Positions 32,840 to 42,459 of a DNA stretch of 64,000 bases are shown piece by piece. Position 1 is the first letter of the stretch. The number at the start of each line of letters is the position of its first letter. The stretch is from Streptomyces pacificus (lineage in GTDB: Bacteria > Actinomycetota > Actinomycetes > Streptomycetales > Streptomycetaceae), in NCBI RefSeq assembly GCF_011766325.1, contig NZ_BLLG01000006.1, forward strand, positions 292,169 through 356,168, in the 5' to 3' direction. The notes below the pieces were generated by a model. The model was not told the DNA's origin and did no database searches. It worked only from the letters and a program-made list of their open reading frames with translations. The position numbers and the translations under genes are program-made.

Positions 32840-33267
32840 GCCACACCCCCGACCTGCTCATCGGCGTCGCCGAGCTCCTGGCCGCGGAAGGCGTCGGCGT
32901 CTACGACGACGACAGCGTGCTGCCGGCCGGGGCCACGGCTCTGGTTCTCGGTCCGGTCCCCGACGAGCCGGCCTCGGTGGTCGGGCTGACGCCGTACCCG
33001 GTGAGCGATGACGACTCGACGGACGCCGTGACGGCGATCCAGGCGGCCATGCGCGCGGGCACGGACCCCACCACCGTCCTGGCGCTGGCGGACGCCGTCT
33101 TCGACGTGCTGCACGCCCGGCGGAACTACCTCGTGCGCGGCGTCCAGGTCGAGGTGTCCTGGCGCAACAGCCAGGGGTGGATCGGCAAGGACGCCAAGGG
33201 GCGGATGGAGCTGTCCGCCAACTACTACTTCCGGACGGTTCGGTCCGGATCCCACCTGATCGATTAG
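32836..33267 (+). CDS. Tail terminator protein
   Basis: A 143-residue protein coupled by GTGA overlap. A helical N-terminus (LLIGVAELLAAEGVGVY), ADAVFDVLHARRNYLVRGV and a C-terminal ANYYFRTVR strand match minor capsid protein 3 / tail terminator proteins, which cap the tail tube next to the head. Confidence 0.72.
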   Translation: MSHTPDLLIGVAELLAAEGVGVYDDDSVLPAGATALVLGPVPDEPASVVGLTPYPVSDDDSTDAVTAIQAAMRAGTDPTTVLALADAVFDVLHARRNYLVRGVQVEVSWRNSQGWIGKDAKGRMELSANYYFRTVRSGSHLID

Positions 33268-33278
33268 GGAGGACCCTG

Positions 33279-33749
33279 ATGTCGACCCCCACGGAAGAGA
33301 CCGAGCTCGCACGCGAGTGGCGGCTCGAGGTGAACATGGGCACGGAGGAGACCCCGGACTGGCAGCTGTGCCCGGGTGTCCGCGAGTTCCAGCCCGCGTC
33401 GGAGCCGAACATCGAAGACAGCTCCGACTACGACTCCGACGGCTGGGCCGGCAACACCAAGACCGCGCAGTCCTGGGAACTCTCGGTCACCATCCGCAGG
33501 AAGGCCAACAAGAGCGTCAAGGTCTTCCACCCGGTGCACGAGAAGATCCGCCTCGCGCACTACGCGTACGGGGCGGCCAACCTGGTCCACCTGCGGTACA
33601 TGAACCGCAACGGCCTGCCCGAGGCCTACGAGGGCAAGGCCATCCCCAACTGGCAGCCCTCTGGCGGCGAGTACACGGCCCTCGGCGAGACGGAGATCAC
33701 CTTCACCGGTGACGGCCCGCTCACCCCGATCACGAACCCGTACGCCTGA
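33279..33749 (+). CDS. Major tail (tube) protein
   Basis: A 156-residue protein with the tube-protein beta pattern: EWRLEVNMGTEETPDWQLCP, SSDYDSDGWAGNTKTAQSWE and GEYTALGETEITFTGDGPLT. It stacks as hexamers to form the tail tube. GGGAGGACCCTG precedes the ATG. Confidence 0.85.
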   Translation: MSTPTEETELAREWRLEVNMGTEETPDWQLCPGVREFQPASEPNIEDSSDYDSDGWAGNTKTAQSWELSVTIRRKANKSVKVFHPVHEKIRLAHYAYGAANLVHLRYMNRNGLPEAYEGKAIPNWQPSGGEYTALGETEITFTGDGPLTPITNPYA

Positions 33750-34261
33750 TGGCCGGGTTCGAAGCGCTCGATGCCTTCCTGGACGACTACCTGGACCTCC
33801 CGGTCCCGGGCAAGGATGGCCAGGTCCGCACGTACCGGATTGAGGACCCGGCCGCCGAGGACGGCATCAGGATCGAGCGGATCACGTCCCTCGCCGCGCG
33901 GCTCGCTGCCGGCGGCGAGGCCCCGGCGAACGCCGAAGTCCTCGACGACGAGGAAGAGCTGGACCTGTACCGGCTCTGTCTCGGCGACGCCTACCAGCCG
34001 CTGATCACCGAAGTGAAGTGGAGCGCCTTCAAGCACGTCGCGCTTACAGCCATGTTCTGGGTGACGACCGACAAGGACACCGCCGAGGAGTTCTGGAAGT
34101 CGGGCCAACACCCGGGAAAAGCCCCGAACAGGGCGACCCGTCGGCAGGCGAAGCGCGCCTCCTCGGCGTCGGACGGGGCGAATTCGACGAAACGACAGGC
34201 CTCTACGAGTGGTACGAAGGCGGGCTCCAAAGCCCGAAAGCGGGCCGCAACGGCGCGCTGA
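33749..34261 (+). CDS. Tail assembly chaperone, unshifted (G) form
   Basis: A 170-residue protein in the slot between tube and tape-measure genes. The N-terminal 115 residues are globular (YRLCLGDAYQPLITEVKWSA); the unshifted tail is a basic K/R/S/A-rich stretch. In long-tailed phages this gene makes two products, a short form and a longer one made by ribosomal frameshift, and both guide tube polymerisation around the tape measure. It starts one base inside the tail-tube gene stop. Confidence 0.82.
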   Translation: MAGFEALDAFLDDYLDLPVPGKDGQVRTYRIEDPAAEDGIRIERITSLAARLAAGGEAPANAEVLDDEEELDLYRLCLGDAYQPLITEVKWSAFKHVALTAMFWVTTDKDTAEEFWKSGQHPGKAPNRATRRQAKRASSASDGANSTKRQASTSGTKAGSKARKRAATAR

Positions 34262-34476
34262 ACCTCTCGTGGGCCCAGCTGCTGGAGCAGTGGCCGCTGA
34301 TTGAGGCCGACCTGCACGAGCGGTACGGCATCGACGTGGAGACCGGGATCCTCCGTCAGCGCTCCTGGCGGTGGGTCAAGATCCGCATCATCGGCCTCTT
34401 CAGCTGCGAATCCCGGCTCCAGCGACATTTCGCGCCACCTCCTGACGACAAGACCCGCAATCACCGCAGGAGGTAG
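33749..34476 (+). CDS. Tail assembly chaperone, frameshifted (GT) form
   Basis: A -1 slip at the heptamer G GGA AAA (34,114-34,120) after residue 124 joins the G frame to an open frame running to 34,476, giving about 242 residues. The extension (EFDETTGLYEWYEGGL, LSWAQLLEQWPLIEADLHER, RSWRWVKIRIIGLF) has no good start of its own and is clearly protein-like, so it needs the shift. Only a minor share of ribosomes is expected to make this form. Confidence 0.78.
34114..34120 (+). other. Programmed -1 frameshift site GGGAAAA
   Basis: The heptamer is in the right phase (G GGA AAA relative to the G frame). CGGGGC at 34,174 can pair with GCCCCG at 34,121, right after the slip site, to make a downstream structure. 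Confidence 0.75.
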
Positions 34477-34478
34477 CC

Positions 34479-37079
34479 GTGGCGCTGACCGTCGGCGAGC
34501 TCAACGCCCTTCTGACCGTCGACGACAGGGCCGTGAACCCGGGGCTGCGCCGCGCCGAGGACGCTCTGCGCAGCTCCGGGCAGCGCATGGCCGACGACGC
34601 CGACCAGGCGGGCAGGGCGGCCGGGCAGGCTCTCGGCGAGGGCCTGCGTCGCGACGCCGCCGGGCAGCTCATCGCCGCACAGGGCCGGTTCATCGCCGCG
34701 GGTCGGCAGGTGGGCCAGGCTGCTGGCGACGCGGTCGGGGACGGTATCCGGCAGGGTACGGACGAGGGCGCCGCCGACGCCGCTACGGCCGCCGAGGGGC
34801 GGCTGGACCGGCTCAAGACCGCCGCGATGGGGATCGGTCTGGCGGCTGGTGCGGCGCTGATGGTCGGTATGGGGCAGGCGCTGGACCAGTCGCAGATCAC
34901 CGCGCGGCTCGGCGCGCAGCTGGGGGCGACCCCTGCCGAGGCGCAGCGGTACGGGAAGATCGCGGGCCAGATGTACGGCCAGGCGATCACGGCCGATTTC
35001 CAGTCGGCGGCCGATGCGATCCGGCAGGTCATGGCGAACAAGCTGGTGCCTGCGGATGCGACGAACGCTCAGATCCAGAGCATCGCGACGAACGTCGCCG
35101 ACTTGGCGAACACTTTCGAGATCGACCTGGGTCTTGCGGCGACGGCCGCGGGCGGCATGATCAAGAACGGCATGGCCAAGGACGGCCGCCAGGCCATGGA
35201 CATCCTCGCTGCCGGGATGAAGGGCACCGGTACCGCTGGCGAGGACCTCGTGGAGACCTTCAGCGAGTACAGCCCCGTGTTCAAGGCCGCGGGTGTGTCC
35301 GGGGCGACGGCCATGGGCCTGATCAAGCAGGCCCTCGCGGGCGGCTGGGTCAAGGACACCGACAAGCTGGCCGACGCGATCAAGGAATTCAGCCTCCGCG
35401 CGGTCACGGACACCGAAGGAGTGCAGGAGTCTTTCAAGGCCTTGGGCCTGAACTCGAAGCAGATGGCCGCCGACATCGCCGCCGGTGGCACCCGCGGTGA
35501 GAAGGCTCTCGACAAGGTCCTCGACAAGCTCCGAGGCATGCCCGCGACGGCCGAGCGCGCCATGATCGTGCAGGAGCTTTTCGGCGGCCCGGGCGAGGAC
35601 CTCGGCGCCGCCCTTTTTACCCTCGACGTGGACAAGGCGAGCAAGGCGATGGCCGGCGCCGCAGGCTCCGCGGACGAGCTCGGGGACGGCCTGCGCGACA
35701 GCCCCGCCCAAGCCGTGGCCGAGTTCCGGCAGGGCCTTCACCAGGCGTTCATCAACGTCCTCGGCGGGCAGGTCATCCCGGCGATCGCGCGCTTCATCGG
35801 GTGGATGCGCCGCAACGAGGGCACCGTGAAGGCCGTCGGGGCGATCCTCCTCGGCGTGCTGGTGCCTGCTCTGGTGATGATGGGCGTCACGGCCACGGTG
35901 GCCGCGGGCCGGGTCGTCGTCGGATGGACGATATCCGGTGCTGCGGCGCTGCGGTCGGCGGCTGTCCAGGTGGCGGCGGCCGCGCGGACGGTGGCCGGCT
36001 GGCTTGCTCAGGGCGCTGCGGCGGCCGCGCAGGGCGCCCGGGTTGCCGCGGCGTGGGTGATGACCGGGGCCCGTGCCGCCGGAGGCGCCGCGCTGCAACT
36101 CGCTGCGGGCGCCCGGGTCGTCGCGGGCTGGGTGCTGATGGGTGTCCAGTCGCTGCTCCAGGCGGGTCGGATGGCCGCGGCCTGGCTGATCGCGATGGGC
36201 CCGGTCGGGTGGGTCATCGCTGCGGTGGTCGGTCTGGTCGCGCTGATCATCGCGAACTGGGACACCGTGAAGCGGTGGACGGCTGCTGCGTGGGATTGGA
36301 TCTGGCAGAAGGTCCAGGGCGCGATCGGTCTCATGATGGCCGGGATTGAGAGGCTGGGGCGGATCCCCGGCATGATCGCCGGGTGGTTCGGTCAGGCCAA
36401 GGCGTGGGCGATCCAGAAGATGGCCGAGCTTGTGGTGTGGGCGCAGGGTCTCCCGGGCCGGGTCATCGGCGCGATTTCCTCGCTCGGAAGTCGCCTGTGG
36501 TCGACGGTGTCCTCCGCGTTCGAGCGGTTCAAGCGCGGCGCGATTCTGAAGGCGGCGCAGGCCGTCGTGTGGCTCCGCGGTTTGCCGGGCCGGATCAGTG
36601 GCGCCCTGGGCAACCTCGGCAGCCTGCTAGTGAGCAAGGGCCGCGACGTCGTGCGCGGCCTGTGGAGCGGCATCCAGTCGATGGGCGGATGGCTCCGCGA
36701 CACCCTCACGGGCTGGGCCCGGAACCTCATCCCCGGCCCGATCGCCAAGGCCCTCGGCATCGCCTCGCCGTCGAAGGTCATGGCCCGGCAGGTCGGCCGG
36801 TGGATCCCCGCCGGGATCATCGACGGCATCCAGTCCGGGCAGGGCGTCCTCGACAGCACCATGGCCGGCCTCGTCACCCCGCCCCACATCGGTGCAGCGT
36901 CCGGCACGGCGGGCGGCGTGGGTGTGACGGGCGGGGGTCGGGCCGGGCGGCAGACGCAGGTCATCGTGATCCGCGGCGACGGGTCCGCGCGGGCCGATTT
37001 CATCCTCGGTGAGCTGGCGCACGCCGTGAGCAAGCGCGGCGGGAACGTACAGCTGGCCGTGACCGGCCGAAGGGGGTAA
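34479..37079 (+). CDS. Tape measure protein
   Basis: An 866-residue tail length protein, the second longest gene in the phage. The N-terminal 450 residues are alanine-rich helix; residues about 455-620 are strongly hydrophobic (AILLGVLVPALVMMGVTATVAA and several AAxWLxxGA-type turns); a conserved GIASPSKVM motif lies near residue 760. By the common rule of about 0.15 nm per residue the tail would be near 130 nm. It begins with GTG two bases after the chaperone stop. Confidence 0.9.
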   Translation: MALTVGELNALLTVDDRAVNPGLRRAEDALRSSGQRMADDADQAGRAAGQALGEGLRRDAAGQLIAAQGRFIAAGRQVGQAAGDAVGDGIRQGTDEGAADAATAAEGRLDRLKTAAMGIGLAAGAALMVGMGQALDQSQITARLGAQLGATPAEAQRYGKIAGQMYGQAITADFQSAADAIRQVMANKLVPADATNAQIQSIATNVADLANTFEIDLGLAATAAGGMIKNGMAKDGRQAMDILAAGMKGTGTAGEDLVETFSEYSPVFKAAGVSGATAMGLIKQALAGGWVKDTDKLADAIKEFSLRAVTDTEGVQESFKALGLNSKQMAADIAAGGTRGEKALDKVLDKLRGMPATAERAMIVQELFGGPGEDLGAALFTLDVDKASKAMAGAAGSADELGDGLRDSPAQAVAEFRQGLHQAFINVLGGQVIPAIARFIGWMRRNEGTVKAVGAILLGVLVPALVMMGVTATVAAGRVVVGWTISGAAALRSAAVQVAAAARTVAGWLAQGAAAAAQGARVAAAWVMTGARAAGGAALQLAAGARVVAGWVLMGVQSLLQAGRMAAAWLIAMGPVGWVIAAVVGLVALIIANWDTVKRWTAAAWDWIWQKVQGAIGLMMAGIERLGRIPGMIAGWFGQAKAWAIQKMAELVVWAQGLPGRVIGAISSLGSRLWSTVSSAFERFKRGAILKAAQAVVWLRGLPGRISGALGNLGSLLVSKGRDVVRGLWSGIQSMGGWLRDTLTGWARNLIPGPIAKALGIASPSKVMARQVGRWIPAGIIDGIQSGQGVLDSTMAGLVTPPHIGAASGTAGGVGVTGGGRAGRQTQVIVIRGDGSARADFILGELAHAVSKRGGNVQLAVTGRRG

Positions 37080-37082
37080 GCG

Positions 37083-40000
37083 GTGGCGATTCCTGACGAG
37101 CCGCTCGGGACGCGGGTGGAGCTCCAGATCGGCGGCACGTGGCAGACCACGACCGGCGACGCTCTCACCCGCGACCCGATCACGATCACCCGCGGCCGCC
37201 GCGACGGCAACAGCAGGTGCGACGTGTCCCGGGCCACCGCGTCGTTCAAGAACACCGACGGGAAGTACAGCCCGAGGAACCCGCGCGGGCCGTGGTACGG
37301 GCAGTTCGGCCGCAACACCCCGATGCGGGTCTCGGTGCAGGGCCCGCAGTCCTACCTCGCGCTGACCGGGGAGCAGGCGGACATCGCCACCACCCCGGAC
37401 ACCGCAGCGCTCGACATCACCGGCGACCTCGACGTCCGGATCGAGGCCACCGGCGACTGGTACGGGCGCCGCAGCCAGGCCCTGATCGGCAAGTGGTCCT
37501 CCACGGACGGGCAGCGGTCGTGGATCCTGCGCACTTTCGACGGGATCCTCATCTTCAACTGGACCACCGGCGGCACGGACGCCACGTCGAGTTTCATCCA
37601 GAAGGCCCTCCCGGGCGGGCTCACCCGGGCGGCTTTCCGCGCCACCCTGGACGTCGACGACGGCGCGGGCGGCCACGTGCCGTCCCTGTACTGGGCCGAG
37701 TCGCTGGACGGCCCGTGGGCCCTGCTGTCGACCGCGGTCCTGCCCGGCTCCACCAGCGTCTTCAGCTCGACCACGGCCCTGGAGCTGTGCCCGAGCGTCC
37801 CCACCACGACGGTCCCGCGGCTGCCGATCCGCGGCCGCGTGCACCGCGCGGAGGTCCGCTCCGGAATCGGCGGCACCGCCGTCGCCAACCCCGACTTCCG
37901 CAGCCTCGCCGAGGACACCACCTCCTTCGCCGACAGCGCCGGCCGCACCTGGACCACGGCCGGCGCGGCGACGATCACCGACCGGGAGTACCGCATGGTC
38001 GGTGAAGTCCCCACGTGGGAGCCGAAATGGGGCACGTCAGGCCGGGACGTGTGGACCCCCGTGGAGGCCTCCGGCATCCAGCGCCGTCTCGGGCAGGGGC
38101 AGAAGCCCCTCGACTCGACGCTCAGGCGCCGTATCCCTGCGGGCGTGCCGCTGGCGTACTGGCCGATGGAGGAAGGCCGCGACGCCACCCAGGCGTACAG
38201 CGCCATCCCGGGCGGTGCCGCGCTGACCGTGTCCGGCCTCGACTTCGAGGGGGATGACTCCCTCGGCGGCTCCGCGCCGCTGCCGAAGCTCCGCAACCCC
38301 GCCTCCATGCGGGGGGTCGTGCCGCGGAGCAGCGCGGCCGGGTGGCACGCAGAGATGGTGTACTTCCTGCCGACGATGCCCGCCTCACAGACGGAGATCC
38401 TGCGGGTGGACGTGGCCGGGTCCACGATGAGCACGGCCGTCGTCTACGCCTCCACCGCGGGCATCCGCATCGAGGCCCGCAGCGGCGGGGACGTGCTCGC
38501 TTTCTTCCTCTACACCAACGCGACCGCTGTCGCCGACTTCGCCGGGGCGTGGAACAGACTCCAGCTCTTCGTCAGCGACGCCGGGGGCGGACAGACCAAC
38601 GTCTGCGCCCGGTGGCTGGACACCAGCGCAGGCGGCGGCCACTGGACCGCAGCCACCCTCATCACCGGCGCGCAGGGCGCAGCGGTCGGGGTCGCAGGGA
38701 CGTGGGGCGCGGCGACGGAGGGCATGGCCCTCGGGCATCTGGCCGTGTTCGACGTGGCCGGGTCCGGCCTCGCCCCGGGGGTGACGATCTACGAGGGCGC
38801 GGACGATGGTTTCGCCGGGGAGACCTCGCTGGACCGCCTGAGCCGGCTGTCCAGCGAGGAGGCCTCGACCATCGATCTGACGTGGGTCGACGGGGACACG
38901 TCGCGGTCGAGTGAGGCCATGGGCCCGCAGCGTCCCGTGGAGCTGCTCGATTTGCTGTACGAGTGCGCGGAGACCGACGGCGGGATCCTGTACGAGAGGC
39001 GGGACCGGCTCGGCATGGCCTACCGGGACCGCACCAGCCTCTACAACCAGCCGGCTGCGCTCACCCTGGACTACGCGGCCGGGGAGGTCGCGCCGCCGCT
39101 GGAGCCGGTGGAGGACGACCAGGACCTCCGCAACGACATCACCCGCACCCGCGAGGGCGGTTCGTCGGCGCGGGTGGTGTTGGAGTCCGGGCCGCTGTCG
39201 GTGCAGCCGCCGCCGGCCGGGGTGGGTGTGTACGACGATGCGCAGACCCGGTCGCTGGCGCTGGACGCGCAGGTGGTGCAGATCGCCGGGTGGGATCTGC
39301 ACTTGGGCACGTGGGATGAGGCCCGGTATCGGGCGGTCACGGTCAACTTGCACAGGCACCCGGGCCTGATCCCGGCGGTGCTGGGGCTGGACATCGGCGA
39401 CAAGATCGTGATCGAGAATCCGCCGGAGTGGCTGCCGCCGGGGCCGATCGAGCTGCTCATTCAGGGCACGTCGGAGACGCTGGGGCTGAGGAGGTGGAGC
39501 ATCACGTTCCTGTGCACCCCGGCCGGGCCGTGGGCGGTCGGCGTGCTGGAGGACCCCGTGCTCGGCCGGCTCGACACCGACGGCGCGATCCTCAGCACCG
39601 CAGCGTCCACATCGGACACGGCGCTGGAGGTCCACACAGACACCACGGTCGGCCCCCGCTGGATCGACACCGCCGGATACGGCGCGATGTTCCCGTTCGA
39701 CGTGAAGGCCGGCGGGGAGCGCATGACGGTGTCGGCCATCACGAACCGCTCCGACTCCTTCCCCCGCACCGTCGCGAGCACGTGGGGCACTGCGACCAGC
39801 GGGCAGGCGTGGACGGAGGTGGGCGGCGCCGCCTCGGACCGGTCCGTGAACGGCAGCCGCGGAGTGATCACCCTCGCGGGCAGCGTGTCGACGATCCGCT
39901 TTCAGCGGCTGGTCGCCACACACGTCGCCGACGCGGAAGTCCGGGTACGGCTGTCCGCGTCGGCGGTCGCCACCGGAGCGTCCGCAGTCCCGGGCGTGCT

Positions 40001-40445
40001 GCTGCGGTACGTCGACACCGGCACCTTCTACCGGGCGCGCGTGCACTTCAGCACCGGCGGCAACATGTTCCTCTCCGTCACCCGGGACACCACACAGATC
40101 GGCTCATCCCCCTCCGCGCCGTACACCTACACCGCCGGACAGGAGTTCGAGTTCCGTGTCCGGCTCGCCGGCCACACCATGCAGCTGAAGGTGTGGCCGG
40201 TCGGCCAGGCGGAGCCCGCCGGGTGGCAGCACACCGAGACCGTGGTGACCGGCCAGATCGACGCGGGCGGTATCGGCGTCACCGGATCCGCTTTCTCGGG
40301 CCTCACCAATGTCGGGCTGGAGCTCCGCTACGACGCCTACGAGGTCGTCACGCCGCAGCTTTTCACCGTCACCCGCTCCATCAGCAAGGCCCACGCGGCG
40401 GGGACACCCGTGTCCCTGCACGATCCGATGCGCCTCGCGCTCTGA
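37083..40445 (+). CDS. Large distal tail / receptor-binding protein
   Basis: A 1120-residue tail protein in the tail-tip position. Residues about 90-245 form a LamG-like jelly roll (QALIGKWSSTDGQRSWILRT), and a second lectin-like stretch lies at about 350-560. Residues about 600-850 contain a tip-like region (PVELLDLLYECAETDGGILYE, YAAGEVAPPLEPVEDDQDL), and a third beta-rich module comes near 900-1090. It probably combines distal tail and host-binding functions in one polypeptide. The exact split is inferred. Confidence 0.75.
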   Translation: MAIPDEPLGTRVELQIGGTWQTTTGDALTRDPITITRGRRDGNSRCDVSRATASFKNTDGKYSPRNPRGPWYGQFGRNTPMRVSVQGPQSYLALTGEQADIATTPDTAALDITGDLDVRIEATGDWYGRRSQALIGKWSSTDGQRSWILRTFDGILIFNWTTGGTDATSSFIQKALPGGLTRAAFRATLDVDDGAGGHVPSLYWAESLDGPWALLSTAVLPGSTSVFSSTTALELCPSVPTTTVPRLPIRGRVHRAEVRSGIGGTAVANPDFRSLAEDTTSFADSAGRTWTTAGAATITDREYRMVGEVPTWEPKWGTSGRDVWTPVEASGIQRRLGQGQKPLDSTLRRRIPAGVPLAYWPMEEGRDATQAYSAIPGGAALTVSGLDFEGDDSLGGSAPLPKLRNPASMRGVVPRSSAAGWHAEMVYFLPTMPASQTEILRVDVAGSTMSTAVVYASTAGIRIEARSGGDVLAFFLYTNATAVADFAGAWNRLQLFVSDAGGGQTNVCARWLDTSAGGGHWTAATLITGAQGAAVGVAGTWGAATEGMALGHLAVFDVAGSGLAPGVTIYEGADDGFAGETSLDRLSRLSSEEASTIDLTWVDGDTSRSSEAMGPQRPVELLDLLYECAETDGGILYERRDRLGMAYRDRTSLYNQPAALTLDYAAGEVAPPLEPVEDDQDLRNDITRTREGGSSARVVLESGPLSVQPPPAGVGVYDDAQTRSLALDAQVVQIAGWDLHLGTWDEARYRAVTVNLHRHPGLIPAVLGLDIGDKIVIENPPEWLPPGPIELLIQGTSETLGLRRWSITFLCTPAGPWAVGVLEDPVLGRLDTDGAILSTAASTSDTALEVHTDTTVGPRWIDTAGYGAMFPFDVKAGGERMTVSAITNRSDSFPRTVASTWGTATSGQAWTEVGGAASDRSVNGSRGVITLAGSVSTIRFQRLVATHVADAEVRVRLSASAVATGASAVPGVLLRYVDTGTFYRARVHFSTGGNMFLSVTRDTTQIGSSPSAPYTYTAGQEFEFRVRLAGHTMQLKVWPVGQAEPAGWQHTETVVTGQIDAGGIGVTGSAFSGLTNVGLELRYDAYEVVTPQLFTVTRSISKAHAAGTPVSLHDPMRLAL

Positions 40446-40458
40446 AAGGGAGGACCCT

Positions 40459-40896
40459 GTGCCTCTTCTCGCCGGGCAGATCATGACCGCCGGCCAGGCC
40501 GGGCGCCTTCAGCCCCGCACCTATGAAGCGGTCGGCACCAGCAACCTGGCCCTCACCACGACGGAGGCCGACGTCCCCGGGGCAAGCATCACCCTGGACG
40601 CCGAGACCGCCGGCGCCGTGTACGTCGCCCACGCCGTCTTCAGCTTCGACGCCACCGGCACGACCACGGCTTTCGCCTCGGGAGCGCTGGACCTAGACGG
40701 AGCCGGAGTGACGGGCAATGCCCGCTGGACCGGTGACCTCGCCAGCGACTTCGGCTCGCCGGCCATGCTGTGGCGCGGCACCCTGACCGCCGGGACGCAC
40801 ACCTTCAAGCTGCGGGGATCGATCTCCAGCGGCACGGGAATTCAGGTGCTGGGGGCATTCACCAAGCTCATCGTCACTGTCCACGAGGTGGTGTAG
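40459..40896 (+). CDS. Minor tail protein
   Basis: A 145-residue beta-rich protein (VYVAHAVFSFDATGTTTAF, WRGTLTAGTHTFKLRGSI) after the tail-tip gene, with GGGAGGACCCT before the GTG. It looks like a small trimeric fibre or tip decoration. Confidence 0.65.
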   Translation: MPLLAGQIMTAGQAGRLQPRTYEAVGTSNLALTTTEADVPGASITLDAETAGAVYVAHAVFSFDATGTTTAFASGALDLDGAGVTGNARWTGDLASDFGSPAMLWRGTLTAGTHTFKLRGSISSGTGIQVLGAFTKLIVTVHEVV

Positions 40897-40898
40897 TC

Positions 40899-41054
40899 GT
40901 GACCATCCTGAGTACGGGCGGGCTGTCTCTGGCGGGTCTGCATTCCACTACCGAGGTGCGCGCGGACGCACACTCCACCGCGTGGGTGTCAGGCGACACG
41001 CTCACGGTGGATGCCGGATACGGGCGGCTCACGGTACGCCGCTGGACCGGCTGA
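40899..41054 (+). CDS. 51-residue tail-region protein
   Basis: A short beta-rich protein (STTEVRADAHSTAWVSGDTL, GYGRLTVRRWTG) that begins two bases after the previous stop. The last 15 residues are the best-formed part. Probably a virion component; unproven. Confidence 0.5.
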   Translation: MTILSTGGLSLAGLHSTTEVRADAHSTAWVSGDTLTVDAGYGRLTVRRWTG

Positions 41055-41073
41055 TCCCCGCCCGAATCACTGC

Positions 41074-41100
41074 GCCCCGCGCCGCCGGCCCGGGGCCTTT
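41074..41100 (+). terminator. Weak hairpin before the lysis genes
   Basis: GCCCCG pairs with CGGGGC and is followed by CTTTCTC. It may partly separate the tail and lysis transcripts. Confidence 0.4.
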
Positions 41101-41121
41101 CTCATGTCTGGAGGCCCCCTG

Positions 41122-42210
41122 ATGGCTCCCCCGATGCCAGCGCAGACGCTGGTAGACATCCTGCGCGCTGAGGGCCTGACCGTGCTGGAGGTCGGCAACT
41201 GGCGCACCCACAACCGCACCCACAAGGGCCCCTGGGGGCCCGTCCACGGCGTGATGATCCACCACACCGTGACGTCCGGGACGCAGCGGACCGTCGACCT
41301 CTGCCGGACCGGCTACACGGGCCTGCCCGGCCCGCTGTGCCACGGCGTCATCGCCAAGGACGGCACGGTCCACCTGATCGGCTACGGCCGGACGAACCAC
41401 GCCGGGCCCGGAGACGGCGACGTCCTCCGCGCCGTCATCGCCGAGACCCCGGCCCGGCCCCGCGACGACAAAGCGAACACGGACGGGAACCCGCACTTCT
41501 ACGGCTTCGAGTGCGAGAACCTCGGCGACGGCAAAGACCCCTGGCCACAGGCCCAGTTGGAGGCGATCGAGAGGGCGGCTGCCGCTGTCTGCCGGCACCA
41601 CGGGTGGGGGCCCCGGTCGGTGATCGGGCATCTTGAGTGGCAGCCGGGGAAGATCGACCCCCGGGGCTTCACCATGGACTCGCTGCGGGACCGGATCGGT
41701 GACCGGCTCGCCGTGGACCCCGAGCCCGCGGAGCCTGCGGCGGTGGGCGGCCCGTACACCGTGGAGAAGGGCGACACCCTGTCCGCGGTCGGCCGGGAAC
41801 TCGGGGTGCCGTGGAAGGACATCGCCAAGGCCAACGGCCTCACGGCCCCGTACCGGATCGTGCCGGGCCAGGAGCTGACGACCCCCAGCAAGACCGGGGC
41901 CGTGAAGCCGGCCGCCCCGCCGCGGCCGGTGGTGGACCTGTCCCGGCTCGTCGCCGCGGCGCTGGCGGACCCGCCGAAGCGCGGCACACCCGCCTCCTAC
42001 CACGGCGTGAAGACCGTAGAGCAGGCGCTCGTCAAGGAGGGGCTCCTCGCCCCGAGCCTCGCGGACGGCCACTTCGGCACCGCCACCCGCACCGCCTACG
42101 CCGCCTGGCAGCGCCGCTGCGGCTACCGAGGCGCGGCGGCCGACGGCATCCCCGGCAAGACCAGCCTCACCAAGCTCGGCGCCAAGCACGGCTTCACCGT
42201 CACCAACTGA
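41122..42210 (+). CDS. Endolysin: N-acetylmuramoyl-L-alanine amidase + LysM + PGBD
   Basis: A 362-residue modular lysin. The N-terminal Amidase_2 domain has the zinc ligands around VMIHHTVTS (H47-H48) and HLEWQPGKIDP, and the NPHFYGFECENLGDG core. A LysM motif follows (YTVEKGDTLSAVGRELGVPW, residues about 212-255), then a peptidoglycan-binding domain near the end (VDGHFGTATRTAYAAWQ-like, with GIPGKTSLTKLG). It cleaves the bond between MurNAc and the stem peptide at the end of infection. ATG with GGAGG eight bases upstream is preferred to an ATG 18 bases earlier. Confidence 0.92.
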   Translation: MAPPMPAQTLVDILRAEGLTVLEVGNWRTHNRTHKGPWGPVHGVMIHHTVTSGTQRTVDLCRTGYTGLPGPLCHGVIAKDGTVHLIGYGRTNHAGPGDGDVLRAVIAETPARPRDDKANTDGNPHFYGFECENLGDGKDPWPQAQLEAIERAAAAVCRHHGWGPRSVIGHLEWQPGKIDPRGFTMDSLRDRIGDRLAVDPEPAEPAAVGGPYTVEKGDTLSAVGRELGVPWKDIAKANGLTAPYRIVPGQELTTPSKTGAVKPAAPPRPVVDLSRLVAAALADPPKRGTPASYHGVKTVEQALVKEGLLAPSLADGHFGTATRTAYAAWQRRCGYRGAAADGIPGKTSLTKLGAKHGFTVTN

Positions 42211-42228
42211 TCGATCGGAGACCAGCCC

Positions 42229-42459
42229 ATGTTCACTCGCGCATTCTGGAAGGCCACCGCCGAGCGGATGATCCGCACCTTCGCCCAGGGCACCCTCGGC
42301 GTGGCGAGCGCCGACGGCCTCGGCATCCTCGACGTCGACTGGGCCCAAGCCGCGTCCGTCGGCGGACTCGCCGCAGCCCTCGCCCTGCTCACCGCCATCG
42401 CCGCATCCGGCGCGGGTCAGCCTGGTCCGGGTATCACCGAGTCCGCGGGCCGGCCGTGA
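42229..42459 (+). CDS. Holin, r1t-like
   Basis: A 76-residue protein with FWKATAERMIRTFAQGTLGV, then GILDVDWAQAASVGGLAAAL and LLTAIAASG, the pattern of r1t-type phage holins: two membrane helices and a short tail. It forms membrane holes that release the endolysin. Confidence 0.85.
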   Translation: MFTRAFWKATAERMIRTFAQGTLGVASADGLGILDVDWAQAASVGGLAAALALLTAIAASGAGQPGPGITESAGRP

